64,000 nucleotides of DNA from Vigna angularis. Taxonomy: Eukaryota; Streptophyta; Magnoliopsida; Fabales; Fabaceae. Below, one piece after another: positions 35,653 to 48,700 of the stretch. Made by a program: the position numbers and the translations under genes. Location: contig NC_068979.1 of assembly GCF_016808095.1 (NCBI RefSeq), positions 27,919,960 to 27,983,959 of the forward strand, written 5' to 3'. Within the stretch, counting starts at the first letter, position 1, and the number at the start of each line of letters is the position of its first letter. A model generated the notes under the pieces. That model ran no database searches and was not told the DNA's origin. It was given only the letters and a program-made list of their open reading frames with translations.

Positions 35653-38129
35653 TCAGTTTGTTTTGAAAAGGCGCTTTTGTGGGTTTATCAGAGTGTTTGG
35701 AAGAGGTGGGTGAGCATAGCTTTGAGAAGCTCTTATAGCACCATTAACGACAATTCCCTCCTGATTCGGTGGCTCATCCCTGCCACTGTGAATTCTCTCC
35801 AGCACCTCCAATACTTCTGCCATAGAGGGTCTCAATTCCTTGTCCTGTTGCAGACACTGAAAAGCCAACTCTGCCACCGAACCTATCATCATTTTTAGTT
35901 TCTCATCTGATTGGAAACCAAGGGAAGGATCAACCAACTCAGAAAAGGCACCCTTTTGAATCTTCCTAATGGCAAGATTTGCCAACTTAATGTCTTCCCT
36001 GTTCCTGTTCATATCAACTGCTTTGAGAGATGATATTAACTCAACAAGCACAACCCCAAAGCTATATACATCACTCTTTGTTGTCAGCTGGTAACATAGC
36101 CGATAATCCGGATCAACATAACCAGGGGTACCTCTTGGAGCAGTGGAAACGTGAGTGACATCATCAGGGAACAGCCTTGAAAGACCAAAATCCGTAACCT
36201 TAGCATCAAACGCATTGTCCAAGAGAATATTGCTGGTTTTCACGTCCCTGTGAATGGTGTCAGAAGCGTGGAGATAAGCCAATGCACTAGCAGTTTGTAT
36301 GGCAATTTTCATTCTCAGATGCCATGGCAGAAAGCATGAATTTCCTTCATCACCATGGAGATGAGAGCTAACAGTACCATTTGGGATGTGCTCGTACACT
36401 AGCAGTAAGTCCCGGCTGTGACGCGAAGTGCAGCCGTAGAGGGACACAAGGTTTCTGTGTCGCAGACGTGTGAGAATCTGGATTTCATTGATGAATGACT
36501 CCACTGGCCTATAGCTGCGCTCGAACAGGCGCTTCACTGCAACTTCACGACCATCTCTAAGTTTTCCTGGTCGTTCAAAACCAAAAGTTATTTTACATAG
36601 CAGTTTGAAGTTATGATAGCAGATTTTCTTCCTTTCTTTAGAATCACGGAAAAAGGTAATTTTTAAGTTTAATACTAGACGATTTTATATATTATAAAAA
36701 TTTACTTTATTTATAGTCTCTAAAGAAAAATTGTGAGAATGTATAGTTCTTACCCAAGTAAACAGTTCCAAAGCCTCCTTCTCCAAGCTTCCTAGCTTCA
36801 TCAAAATTGTTGGTTGCCTCTCTGAGCTCGTCGAAGGAGAAGACAGAGATCCCAAAGTAGACACCTCCACTTTCCATGGACGTTGTATCTCTGAAGGAAG
36901 AAGAATAAGCGTTTCTTAATTTGTTTTGGAGGCCTGAACGTTTCTTTCTTCCTTTCAACAACAAAAGAATAACACCAACCAAGGCAAAAACCCCAACCAG
37001 GACTGGTATTCCAACACATAAAGCTGCAGAAAAAGGGCGAGGAAAGCGCGTTAAATAGGAACAACTCTGTATAACAGCGTGACCTTGTAGAATAACAGTC
37101 AGTAATGAAAAGATACAACAAATAAAACTTAAGTCTAATCCACAAAGACACCATTTTTAACACTGCTAGACTTCCCAGCATATATAGATAGATACGATCG
37201 ATCATGAACTTGTCTATTATTTTTTTCTTTTTCAAACTTTGTCATGTATTAGTGCATGCCGGTGTTTCACAGTAAATATGAAACTATGTTAGCGTGATTC
37301 AACATATATGCAAATAAAGAAAGTTAATCACAGTACCCAGTTTCTTAGCCTTGGCCGTTGGAGATGGAGAAACCAGGGGCGGGGAAAGACGAGGTGGTTG
37401 TCCATAATCACTGGGTGGGTCACAATTGAGGCGTTGTCCTTCAAACTTCAACTTACACAGGCCATGAGGACAGGCTTTGCAATTTTTGGGCATTTTTAAT
37501 TTAATTTGGAGAATAGAAAATAAAAGTGTAAATGAAGGGTAATTGCAAAAGGATCCAGATTGAGAAACCTGAAAAAGTAAGCATGCGAACGGAATGTTGG
37601 GCATGGGATAGTCGACTTGATGGGAAGAACTGAAGTACATGTCGTAGTTTAAAGACATGTTTTGACAGTGTCTGTATAAAACCATGTTTGGAGGGGTTGA
37701 AATTTTGTTTTGGGTGTTGCGAAGGCATCCAAAGAAGGTAATATTGTTATAGATCTCGAAATACTTTTTATCCATCTCAAAAGGCTGCCTAGGCTGCTCT
37801 GGAACAAGGTTGTCAAAATCTGGGTAATGGATGAAAATGGAAAGATCATTGGGGTCCAAAGTTGGATTTATTATGGCATCAATTTTATACCATTTTTGGT
37901 CTGTCAGTGAGATTTGTTTGACTTCACTGTTGTCATCACAGCCAGTTATTTGCAACCCACATTTTGGATCTTTGCTTGTTGTGAAGGGGGGGAAGATATC
38001 CCCCAGATAGCCACATCGTTGAGGGGAAGGAGGACAATCTTCTGCTGGGTATTGTTCCCTTGAAGCTGCAACCAAGACAAGAAGCATGAAACCAGAGACT
38101 AGAAAAAAGCAAAACACGGAACCAAACAT
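35653..38129 (-). CDS. LRK10L-type receptor-like kinase (GUB_WAK ectodomain)
   Basis: Minus-strand exons 38129-37337, 37023-36754 and 36566-35653 join in frame to 658 residues. Order: signal peptide (about 1-23), cysteine-containing GUB_WAK-type ectodomain starting with the CGYLGDIFPPF segment (residue 38 on), a second Cys-rich WAK-associated part ending near 245, transmembrane helix (about 266-287), and a Ser/Thr kinase. The kinase has LGEGGFGTVY (344-353), VAVK (K366), HRD (460-462), DFG (480-482) and GTPGYVDPDY, so it looks active and of the RD class. It resembles the LEAF RUST 10 disease-resistance-locus receptor-like kinases (LRK10L1 group) of the plasma membrane, linked to defence and abiotic stress in other plants. 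The ligand is unknown. Introns are 187 and 313 bp. Confidence 0.92.
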
Positions 38130-39035
38130 GGTGTGGCCCTTGAGCCAAAAAACACAGTTGGTTCTTCTTTAGTTTTATTGTGTCCGATGATCCTGGTTTG
38201 TCTTCATAATATAGTACCGTTAGCTGCAAAACCAATGTGTTGTGTTGTGAGTATGCACTACGCAAGTTGACTTGACTTACCTTGACTTGAGAAACTAGCC
38301 CGAAAGAGGCGTATTTCGAATTCTGCCTATTATTCTTCAGGGGAGGAATAACACACGGCTATACGTGACTCCAATGGCTTGACTTTTGGAGCTGCCTTTC
38401 TCACGAACTCCAACTACAATTTGTTCACAAAAATTTCGACATAATTGAGACCACTACTCTTTATAAACCATCTTAAATTAAGTTTAGACGTGAGTGTCTT
38501 AAATATTAGATTTTAAGTTTAAGGCAATTTTACAAATCATCATTTATAACATATCCAATTTTTTATATATCTTAAATTTGAAAATAAACATTAATAAATA
38601 ATTCGATAAAAATTTAATAATGGATAACGGATCTAACAAATAATAAATTAATCATATCATCTTAAATAAATTTTAAACATAATTTAATCTTATAAAATAG
38701 GAGTATATATTAATCAGTAAGAAATAAAATACCTGCTAACAATTTTTATTTCAATGATTAAAATATACATTCATTCAAAACATAATGTATCCCTAAAATA
38801 AAATATAAATTAAAGAAATGGTAGTTTGTCAAATGCATAAAAAGAGAAAAATAATTGGAAAAAAAGAGAAATGAGACATTTATTTCGACAAAATTATAAG
38901 AATATCAAAGACGTTATTGATTAATGATGTGAAAGAAGTGTTTCATATTTGAATAAAAAGTAATCTAAAGCTAAAGCAAAAGTAAGACTATTTTAATATT
39001 AATAGTAATTCTTTTGTAATAAAAATAAAAAAAAG

Positions 39036-39088
<53 letters not shown>

Positions 39089-40957
39089 TTATCTTTTAAT
39101 AGAAAAGAAAGAATTTAAAGAGAAGAAAACGGCCTTAAAACAGATGATGGGGTATGCCAACATGGGACTCACGAAATTACAACCTTGAATAGTTTTCCAA
39201 TACCTTTACAATATGTAAAAACTTGATAAATTCAAAAAATGGGAAATCATAAAAATCTCGATCCAAAGAAAATTGGAATCAATAAGAACTTTTCATATGC
39301 TTTTCGTATAAATGTGGAAGACTCTCGTCCAACACTTTAAAAGTAAGGAAGAAATGTTTGAGTTTTGCTAATGATCTAAAAAAAACTCAAAAAGAAACAA
39401 CATAAGAAACATAGGTGTTTTGCCATGTGTTTTACATAGTGCAAAGTAGAGATATATTAAGCGCTGGTTTCATTTACGTTCGCTCTCCTCCTGCTAGTAG
39501 CATCCCGTGCTGCCACTATTGTGCTGCTAAGGAGGTGTCACTCTTAACGCAATTATGACTATTTCGTGTTCAACCTTAGCCACCATCGTTGCTTAGTCCT
39601 AGGTTGTGGTGGGTTTCACACCGTGATGCGTCTCTCTACATGCATTAATGGTCTCTCAGTGGCAACATCCTCTATTGGTTAGATTTTTGTTTATAATCAC
39701 TATAAAATAAATTAGAATTATTAGTGCATATATATTGTTGGTAATATCAAAAATTCATGCATAATTAAAGTTTTTTAACGGATTATTAATGGATTAAGTT
39801 CGTTGATAATGGTTTTGTTAAAAACAATTACCGATGATCTATATTTGTCAATAATTACCGACAAATATACCATCAGTTATCCAACAGTAAATGATAAAAC
39901 TGGTTAAAGTGAAGTGAATAACATTGAGTACTTACCATTGTAATTAGAGACAATCAAAACTAGACAATGTAGGTATATCCAAACATTAATCAACCAATGC
40001 AGTGACAATGAAATCTATATCATTAAAAACATAATTATAATGTGAATAATACAAACGTAGAAGTGTTTTTAAACTAAATATATACATAAACTAAAAAAGT
40101 TCCTAATAATCATCATAGTGATCAGAATTATTTCCTTCTTCTTCTTCACCTACTGTTGCTAGGGAAGTGGCTGGACTGGGTGGGCTACAGTGGGAAGCGT
40201 CGTTGTTGGGACGGTGTTGGGGTAAGTTGAGGTTGTTGCACCATAGGTTGTGCGTTTGGAGGCAAGTATTGCAATTTATATAGTTAGCTGGTTTCTTCGA
40301 GAAGATTTCATTAAAGCTCATGGTCAACAAGTAGAGAGGAAAAAGGAAACAATGATGTCATAAATGGCAAAATAGAGTTTTGAACTTACTAGAATGACAA
40401 CATGCAGTGATAGATTGGCAATGGTGACCATACAGAATAAACATTCACCTATATTGTTTTAGGTTGCTGGTAAAGTAATAAATTGTACTTGCTCAAAAGT
40501 CATAGCCACTTAGACATGATGCTTAGCCAAATAGCCATTAAAAGGCTCACTTACTTTAACCATAAAAACGCTAGTATGGACATTTTGTAAATGCTACAAC
40601 AACAAACCTATACTGATTACCATTGGAGTCCTAAAATTACCATATTGGCCAATTTATAACTATAGACTAGCCCCTAGACTACACCTTATACTTAACCATT
40701 TTAAAGCCAATCTGGATAATTTTCAAAAGTTGTAGAATTCCGAAGGCTAATAATATAAAACCATTTGTTATGTTAAACCAGACAAGGTTACAACTGTAGG
40801 AACAATCAGAAAAATACATATAACTTTGGACCATTCACTTGTTGATTAGGTAAGTTTTAATGCTCCAAAGATACTCTTGGTTCACTCACCATAATGAACT
40901 CTTTTTATGTTAAACTAGATAGTTCTAGTGCTGCAGAAACAACCCTTGGAATAAACT
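38130..40957. other. Intergenic region upstream of the LRK10L-type gene
   Basis: Probable promoter of the minus-strand kinase is in the first few hundred bases. The rest is AT-rich, with an (AT)n tract at 39036-39089. A small minus-strand frame at 40103-40330 lacks domains. No gene seen. Confidence 0.4.
39036..39089. repeat. (AT)n microsatellite
   Basis: About 50 bp of AT dinucleotides with a single C interruption near 39063. Confidence 0.95.
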
Positions 40958-41541
40958 TTATGAATCTAAACCATCCATGATGAAACTGAACATTTTCCAT
41001 GTTGTAAAAACTGCCTTTAGATTACTAGTAGTATTAGGACTAACATGCTGTAAATTCTTACCTAAATTGGATAGTTGATTGAAGATGTAAGTAAAACGAT
41101 TCTGCACATCATGGATTGTTTCCCAGTGTTTCATCTGAAACATCTCATATTCTTTGACTAAAGAGTTATTTCAAGCACGTTTAACTTCATTTGTGCTTTC
41201 ATAAGTTACTCTTAAAATTTTCCACATTTCTAGAGCGCTTTTACAAACAAAAGTTCTATAAAACTCATCAAGGGTTAAAGCAGATGAAATAGCCCTAACA
41301 TCATATTGAGCCCTCTTTTTCTCATCAACAATCCATTAGGCATAGGGCTTAGGTTCTTGCACGTTGTTAATAGTAATAGTAGGAACAAAATGATCATTTT
41401 CAACAGCATCCCAAATACCAATATCGATATACTCTAAAAATATTTGCATTCTTCTTTTCCAAAAAGCATATTTTTTCCAACAAGAAGAGGGGGTTTGTCA
41501 ATTGAAGCACCCTGTTGAAATTTTTGATATTGTCTAGACAT
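40958..41541 (-). pseudogene. Ty1/copia gag remnant
   Basis: On the minus strand an ATG at 41541 starts MSRQYQKFQQGASIDKPPLL, the opening of many legume copia gag proteins. Frameshifts and stops follow, with recognisable gag (UBN2-type) phrases such as a 'TLDEFYRTFVCKSALEMWK'-like stretch near 41200-41290 and MFQMKHWETIHDVQNRFTYI near 41085-41143. The reading fades at about 40958. There is no zinc knuckle or polymerase. The element is truncated at its 3' side. Confidence 0.75.
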
Positions 41542-41559
41542 TTTTTTAAAATTCAATAA

Positions 41560-41880
41560 TTATCAAAGCAAGCTCTAATACACACCATATTTAATTATTT
41601 AATACAACACAATACAATTAATAAAATAAAAGATATTTTTATTTTTCACGGGTCTTATAGTTGCTTTAGCAAAGTATAGCAAGAGTGTGTTTAACGAGAC
41701 TCTGATATCACATTGATGCATTTTGTAAGGAATTGTTTGGTAGTGCGTCTACTAAATATTAGTGGGTTTACTAAAGTTTTTCCTTTTAAACATTCAGATA
41801 TAAAATGGCTTTTTCACCAAACATTTATTATTCAGATTTTTCACAAGGATAACACTTTGTCATATGCTTATTTGTAACAT
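41560..41880 (-). mobile_element. Primer-binding site and part of the LTR of the copia remnant
   Basis: Upstream of the gag ATG (minus strand) lies TGATATCAGAGTCTCG at about 41697-41712, a primer-binding site of the tRNA-Met type with one change. The sequence at higher coordinates is then expected to be its 5' LTR. No second LTR is present to define the ends. Confidence 0.45.
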
Positions 41881-42033
41881 ATGAGGATGTTAGACGCTCG
41901 GTTTTTGTCATAGTAATCTTCCTCTATTCTTATAACATTGATTACTTGTGTGGTAATCGTAAACTAGGCTCTAAATTTCGCTCGGATAGTCGCAAAGTAG
42001 TTTATGGAGTTGACTAGCAACATAAAACCAAAG

Positions 42034-42400
42034 CTAGGGCTTCCCCCTCAGAGAGGTGGAGAAAACCCGACACCATATGGTGTCACTTGTAGTGTACAAT
42101 GTCATCTGGTTCATGAAGATACGTATGTGCTCGTTTGGTGTCATAGATCCATCACAGTTGTCAAATACCAACATTCTCAAATTATCGGGCAAATGAATAT
42201 ATATAATCCCTGAAACAAACAATAGAAGACCAACTGTGTTGACAATTGCAATGGAATGACGTTGGACCTTGCTTGTAGTGAAGTTTCTAGCTTGGACTAT
42301 TCGGTCCGACTTTCGAAGTTGTTTAGTTGGTCTTAGGAGAATCGAGGTGAATGACATAGGACAAGTTTCTACTTGGCCCAACTGTAGGCACCAAAAATGT
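42034..42400 (-). pseudogene. Ty3/gypsy gag fragment
   Basis: The minus strand encodes NCDGSMTPNEHIRIFMNQM followed by a LYTTSDTIWCRVFSTSLRG-type stretch at about 42036-42150, which is the core of the retrotransposon gag domain. The preceding part (to about 42400) is leader and broken frame. The gag domain stops abruptly near 42034, so the element is truncated. Confidence 0.75.
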
Positions 42401-42730
42401 TTTGGGTGTATGGGGTCAAGTGTATACTTAAAGCAATCTTCCTCACTCCTCAATTTTCTTCCTTCTTGCTCGAATACTTTAACCGATAAAGTGTACTGGT
42501 TAAAGATGCTCTGATACTTAAGTCAATTCGGATTCGACCGATCAAACAATTAATGTTGTAATAAATGCATAAAAATCTCAACAATCAAACATTTAACCTC
42601 TATTTATAAGTTTCTGTATAAGCTTCTAATTAAGGTTGACTTAATCACAGCCCAATTTTGGTAAACCCAATTTTGGTAAACCTAATTATTAATATGTTTA
42701 GCTTAGTTAAATGATTAGTTGATTATGATC
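42380..42730 (-). mobile_element. Ty3/gypsy-type LTR (5' LTR of the gag fragment)
   Basis: Read on the minus strand this is closely similar to 54290-54700 read on the plus strand. Shared blocks include AGCTAAACA, TAATTAGAAG, GAAACTTATAAATA (TATA-like), TTACAACATTAA, GAATTGACTTAAG, GAGTGA-GAAGATTG and CATACACCCAAAACATTTTT. The position directly upstream of the gag fragment fits a 5' LTR. Confidence 0.7.
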
Positions 42731-43308
42731 GACACTACTCGATTTTCTTACAGTTTGAACGATCAGTTTAGGAGTAGTTTGAATAGTATGTATCGATCGA
42801 TACATATAATATCTAAAATAGTTTATACTATAAATAAAAATTTATAATTGATTTGTGAATTAAATATAAATAATTTTTAATTTGTAAAATAATATCTAAG
42901 TTAGTTTATATAGTAATTAATTACTTTTCAAAACTGATTGATATATAATGATTTTTTTATGGTAAGATATAAATTTTGAATTCTTATATGTATACAAATA
43001 ATTAAATGTAATGAGAAAGACATAATCATTTTATCATGCAACATTCTTCTTCTTTAAGTGTATTTGTCCTTTTGTATATTTTATCATATGTTGATGATTA
43101 CATTTGTATCTGAAAAATAATTTTTTTTTAAGTTTTATTTCTTCTTTATATTTATAATTTTGTTATCCAAATTACTTTGGTTTTAATATCGTATCATATG
43201 GCGCTTTCGCTTTCCCCATTACATTTTTTTTTTCATTTTCATTTATTTTAGCATGATGTATGAAAATTACCTTTTGCCACCAAACTAAAACCCACCGGTT
43301 TTGAAAGC
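42731..43308 (+). other. AT-rich spacer, probable promoter of the thioesterase gene
   Basis: No open frame with domain content. Very AT-rich between 42800 and 43260. No specific element can be fixed. Confidence 0.35.
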
Positions 43309-45728
43309 ATGATGAACAAGGAAAGTATAAAAGCAGTAACATGGGTGATAACGCCTACTGTCACAATCCCGTTGCTCTCGAAAAAAATGTTCTCCAACCA
43401 CGCTTCTACGGTGTCATTACCTTCCACATTATTCCTCAACGCGACGTCGTTTCGTCCCGAACGCCAATTGCCTTTTCTTTTTCTCCGCCGACCGCTCAAA
43501 CCGCCGGCACTCCGATCAGTTTTGCCGGTGAGTTTCAGCGCCTCTACACCACTCTTCGATCTCAGAGGTGGCAAAGGGTAACTGCAATTTCCTCATATAT
43601 CCCTTCTTTTACTCTTTAAACTCTTACCTGTGCGTTCAAGTACTGAACTTCAATTCGGGGCTTCATTGTGTGCAATTGACGGATCCCACTTGGAATTCCG
43701 CTAATTCTCTAATTTTTTACTGTGATGAGCAATTTTCATTCGAGCTTCTTTTTTAAATAGTGATTAATTTATTCATTGTCTATATATCTTCCTGCAATTT
43801 ATAACCTCACGATTGTTTACGATGTAACAGAATGAGTGGATTCTGTGATGTCGAACTGAAAGTGCGTGATTATGAGTTGGATCAGTACGGTGTGGTCAAC
43901 AATGCAATTTATGCAAGTTATTGCCAGCACGGTGAGATCTCATGCGCTTCTGAACTCTTATTGATAAATGAATTAGGGACTACCCTATCAACAAGTTTCT
44001 CCAGAAAGTACTTCGAGAAATACCTATGCGTGAATTAAAAATAAAAATTTAAAAAGACTATACCTGAGGGCTCCACACGTACCCTTGATGTTACAGAAAG
44101 AAAATCTTGCATATATATATATATATATAATTGTAAACTATCTATGGGAGTAGATGTTAGTTTTGAAATGTTTACAGCACCAAATGAGTTTGAGGGGATT
44201 ATTGTGGGATGTGATAAGTTGGTGGGTTTGACTACAGTTATTGTCTGCTTTTCTTGGTGTATATTTTGAGATCTTCGTCCTTTATATGTACAAAATTACA
44301 TTTTTTATTTCTTTAAAACATGATCATGAATTTACAACGCAGTCTAGATTTGATATATTTTAGTGTTTGTAGATTCAACGTTCATATATACACATGAACA
44401 TTTGTTAGGTTATTATAAGAGAAGAAAGAATATCACAGAAAATAGTGATAGGACACTGAAATATTTCTTGGACAAAAGCCAGATAATCTGGCATGTGTGT
44501 TTGGTATTACTAACTCAAGAAGAGTGATTTTGGGTGTTTCTTGGACTACAAGAATTACAGAGGGAGAAAAGTACTGAATAAAAATGAGTCATTCCAAGCA
44601 TGTTAGTCAAACAAAGATTTTCTTGGAACTTCCCTGTTCAAGCATTTAATTCATCACTTGGGAAGAAATAACCTATGGAGCCTGACTCGAGGACTTATTT
44701 CCAACTCAAGGATATTTGCAGTATGAAAATGAGTGATAACCATTTAGTCTACTAAAGTTTCATCATATTCTGTACCTTTTTCAATAAAAAATCTGCCTTA
44801 AGATTTTGTATGGTTACATCAACTTTATGTTCTAATTTAGATGCAATACAATGGTTCATCATCACGCTGATACTTATATTTGTTTCTCTAAGTTGTACAT
44901 ATAATATTTTTTCTTACAATCCATGTATGTGCTCGGAATGTTTCCTCTCTTTTGTTGATCTTTGTTTTGATATATTTCAGCCAGTATAATTGCTATAATC
45001 AGGGGATGGACAATTGACATGATACTGAATTGAAATGTATTCAGTTGGATAATCTGCAAACCTTTTAAATTATCCTTGTTCATGTGTGACAACTGTCAAT
45101 TAAAATTCTACTTTCTATTTTAGATGTCTAAACTGATCAAATGCCATACAAATTTGTTAGGTCGTCATGAACTCTTGCAAAGCATCGGTATTAATTGTGA
45201 TGCCGTGGCTCGCACTGGTGATGCATTGGCATTGTCAGAACTGTCGCTCAAATTCCTTGCACCTCTAAGAGTATGCCTCTCCAATTCTGCTTGCTATTTC
45301 TGTATGTTAGGATATACATTTGTTGGGATGTAGTGTAAATAACCTCTTAATATGTTTTAGTACACTAAAGAAGGATATGATTTTCGTATAAGCTAGTTCT
45401 GTTTACTAATATTTGCTCTCCTTTTAAGAACATGCAACCAGAGTGGAGACGAATTTATTGTAAGGGTTAGGATTTCTGGGTCTTCGGCTGCTCGTTTATA
45501 CTTTGAACACTTCATCTATAAGCTGCCAAACCAAGAGGTCTGTCTCCACCATTTATCGCATAGTTTTTTCCATCTTTGAATATTTGTTGATATTTGGTGA
45601 ATTGGTTGCAGCCTATTTTGGAAGCTAAGGCCACCGCGGTTTGGCTTGACAAAAACTATCGCCCTGTAAGAATTCCAGCGGACATGAAGTCTAAATTGGT
45701 AAAGTTTATTCGAGTTGATGATTCTTAA
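43309..45728 (+). CDS. ALT: Plastid acyl-ACP thioesterase, single-hotdog ALT type
   Basis: Five exons join in frame: 43309-43577, 43831-43931, 45161-45270, 45442-45537, 45612-45728, giving 230 residues. The first ~85 residues are Ser/Arg/Pro-rich, fitting a plastid transit peptide. The hotdog domain follows, with [17 protein letters not shown] (about 101-117); D107 is the expected catalytic acid of the 4-hydroxybenzoyl/DHNA-CoA-thioesterase-like fold. [10 protein letters not shown] and [15 protein letters not shown] are further ALT landmarks. Plant ALT enzymes release medium-chain and beta-keto fatty acids from acyl carrier protein in plastids, feeding volatile or defence compounds; chain-length preference cannot be read here. 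The start is uncertain: the ATG at 43309 is used, but M27 (43387) is also in frame and gives a typical transit peptide. Confidence 0.92.
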
Positions 45729-48700
45729 TTCGGATACCAGATGACTATAGCTTATTGGTTAAAAGAGCATTCAACTATTTAAGTGCTGGCCTTATTAGCT
45801 TGTGAGTGGGAAGGAGCTAACGGTGCTCTGTAATGGATCCACCAATGAAGTTTTAAACTGTAAGAATATTAAATTCATGATGCTGAAAAAGAAGTGTTTT
45901 CATTTTTCTTGTTTTTCTGAATCTGTGTAAGCCTTGTATGACTTAATTGAAAGAGGGGGAAGGAATTACAGGCTTGAAGCATTTTTCCATGTCCCTGTAT
46001 CCTTAATTTCTTCAGGTGTTTGACAAAATGCCCTGTGTGAAATTGTTGCCATGCTTGTTCAAATATAAGCACAACGTGAACTTAGTGAAGAATCGAAATG
46101 TTATAGAAGGAAATTTCCATATCAAATAAAGTTGAAACTGATCAGAAGGTGATTTTTAGCAATATAGCCTTTATTTTGTTTTATGCGGATTGCATACTTA
46201 AAATTTTTGTAGTACATGCTTGGAACAACATTCGTCTTCATTGAATGTGTTCAACTTCGTTGATTAATTCACTTCCGTTGACAGTGATTGGAACCTATGT
46301 CAACTGATGTCTAAACACTCACGTAATCTGCTTGCTCCATTAAACAGATAATTTTACTGTTTGAAAAGTGCAGATTTAATTTAACTGAACATTTATCATT
46401 CTCCTGCAACCATGTACCACCTGGTTATGTGCAGTTAAATTCATATGATGATATCGGGTAGCTTATTAAAGAATTGATGGTATGTAACAGATTCATTTAA
46501 ACACTGGAATAAAGTATATTTACTGAAATCTTTTAATTTTTTGATTGTGATTATTGATATTGCTAAAGTCAACAAATCTGAAATAAACAAAAAATTATTT
46601 TTGGTAATCTTTTATAATATTAGTGACATACATTTAACTTAAAATTGGGTATTACTCCGGTAACTTAAATTTTCTTTCATTTCACCTTTCCGTATTCTTT
46701 CAGTTTTTCTCTTACATTCAAACTAATTTAGCCTCTTCTTTTTCATATATATTTTGTCACTATCTCTGGAATTTACAGTTATAATTTTCCACAAAATAAC
46801 ACAATACGCCCATCCTCTTGTGAGTCTATTGTATAACCATTTTTGAGTGATTAGTATATTGACCACTGAGAAGTAGAAACCCTTAGTGTCATGAGAAGCA
46901 AAAAAGTGGTGTCTTGGATGAGCTGATTAGGTGTTGGAGCTTTTCATCTTACGTGACATTGCAAACCCTAACGCATGTCCCAACATGACTGTTCATATGT
47001 GAAGTGACAATAACCTAAACCTGCTAAGAACTCATGTTTGCGTAAGTGAGTTTTATCCATTGTAAAACCTAATATTTGACCACTTGTTTTCAAACGAGAG
47101 GTTCCCAATGTTAAAATGGAAGGTCATTGAAAAAGTGTTCGTGAGGAGGCATAAGAGGTGCTTTGTTGGTTGAGGTAAAGGTTCCCAATGTTGAAGTGGA
47201 AGGTCATTGAGAAGGAAAAGGTCTCACTAGCTAGGGTTTTCTTAAGTTTAGACAGCAATTTGAGAGTTGATGGTGGGTTTATGGTTATTAGACTTTTGGC
47301 TTGTTTGAAAATGGACCAAGCTAAAAACAAACTTAAAATGAGGGTGTTTTACCATGCACCTCCATGGTTTCATCCTGCATTTCCAATTTTCATAAATGTC
47401 CTCATAATTAATAAGGTTAGTGAGGATTAAATATTGTTTATTGAATTAAGTAGTTAACGAATTTAGTGAAGCATTGAATAAGCGTAAAAGTTTATATACT
47501 TCCCTCCCTGCACCCCCTTTCATTTCTTCACTATCTCTTTCCACCGATTTTATTAACTGTGGTCCTTGAGAGAGATTTAAGAAAGATTTGAAAGAGACTG
47601 TTCGTTGAGAAGTGTTCGAAACACGTGGTGGAAGTGCTGCTGTGTTGGTAGCTATCATTGGAGTTAGGGAAGTATCTTTTTCAAACTTCTCGCGTCAAAC
47701 AGGTGCATGAATTCATTATAAAGGTCTCAGCTCTTAATTAGATATCGAAATCTGATGAAGAATCAATCAGATATCGAAATTCGATCGGATATCAAAATTT
47801 GATTTGTCCGTATCGCATGGTTCATTTTTGGTGTTATGGTTTGTACCGTATAGTCAAGCTCCCTAAAAAACTCAGCTCCTCAAGGTGCTCTTTCTAAGTT
47901 ATCCACCCAGGCCAAACATCATGTTGTCCATTGTGGTCGAGCACCAAGCCACCCTCCACCAAGGCTAAGCTCCAAGCCATCTCCTAAAAGCTGAGCTCCC
48001 ATGGTTGTCTACTTATAGGTCGTCCTCTCCCAAGGGTTGAGCTTTACATGTCTGTCCACCTACAAGTCATTTCTAGATCATCTCTCAAACCGAGCTTTGT
48101 TGCATGACAGGATGACATAGCCATCCACTAATAACTCTTTTATTGTTGTGAAAGAAATTGAAGTATCTACTCTTTTAAATATTCTTTTAAAAGAAATAAA
48201 ATAACACTTAAAAGGACGAACAATTTAGTATTTGTCCATAATAATCTTCGTCTTTTTTAAGAAACTTCTAAAAAAAAAGAAGATTACATATATAAAATTC
48301 AAACATTATGATATTTTTTTATAAATGTTTCTCTTAATTTTTTTTTAATTTATACCCGTATCTTATATTTTTTTTTTCAATTTAGTCGTATTCCCATATT
48401 CGTGTTTGTGTTTCATAACTTCCATTTCATCATAGTAATTTACCATATACATGTCCCTGGCTAATTAAATGAGCATTTTCTTGCACACACTTAAGTTAAA
48501 AAAAACACAAAGAATTGACTATTCTCAAATACATTTTTAAACACTTAAAAATATATTCCAAATATAAAAATATATTTTAGATTAGATAATTTGAAAGAGA
48601 AATACTTTTCAAAATATTCAATCCAAAACATACTTTTTATACATTACATATTAGATATTTCAAAAATAATTTTGATTGGAATGGCCTTCCGGAATATTTA

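Noticed and set aside
37501..38265. Several overlapping open frames around the LRK10L-type exon 1
   Set aside because: They are other-frame readings of exon 1, which is fully explained by the kinase protein.
45735..45830. tRNA-like stretch (TAGCTTATTGGTTAAAAGAGC)
   Set aside because: It has an A-box-like part but no B box and cannot fold into a full cloverleaf; it lies in the 3' UTR of the thioesterase gene.
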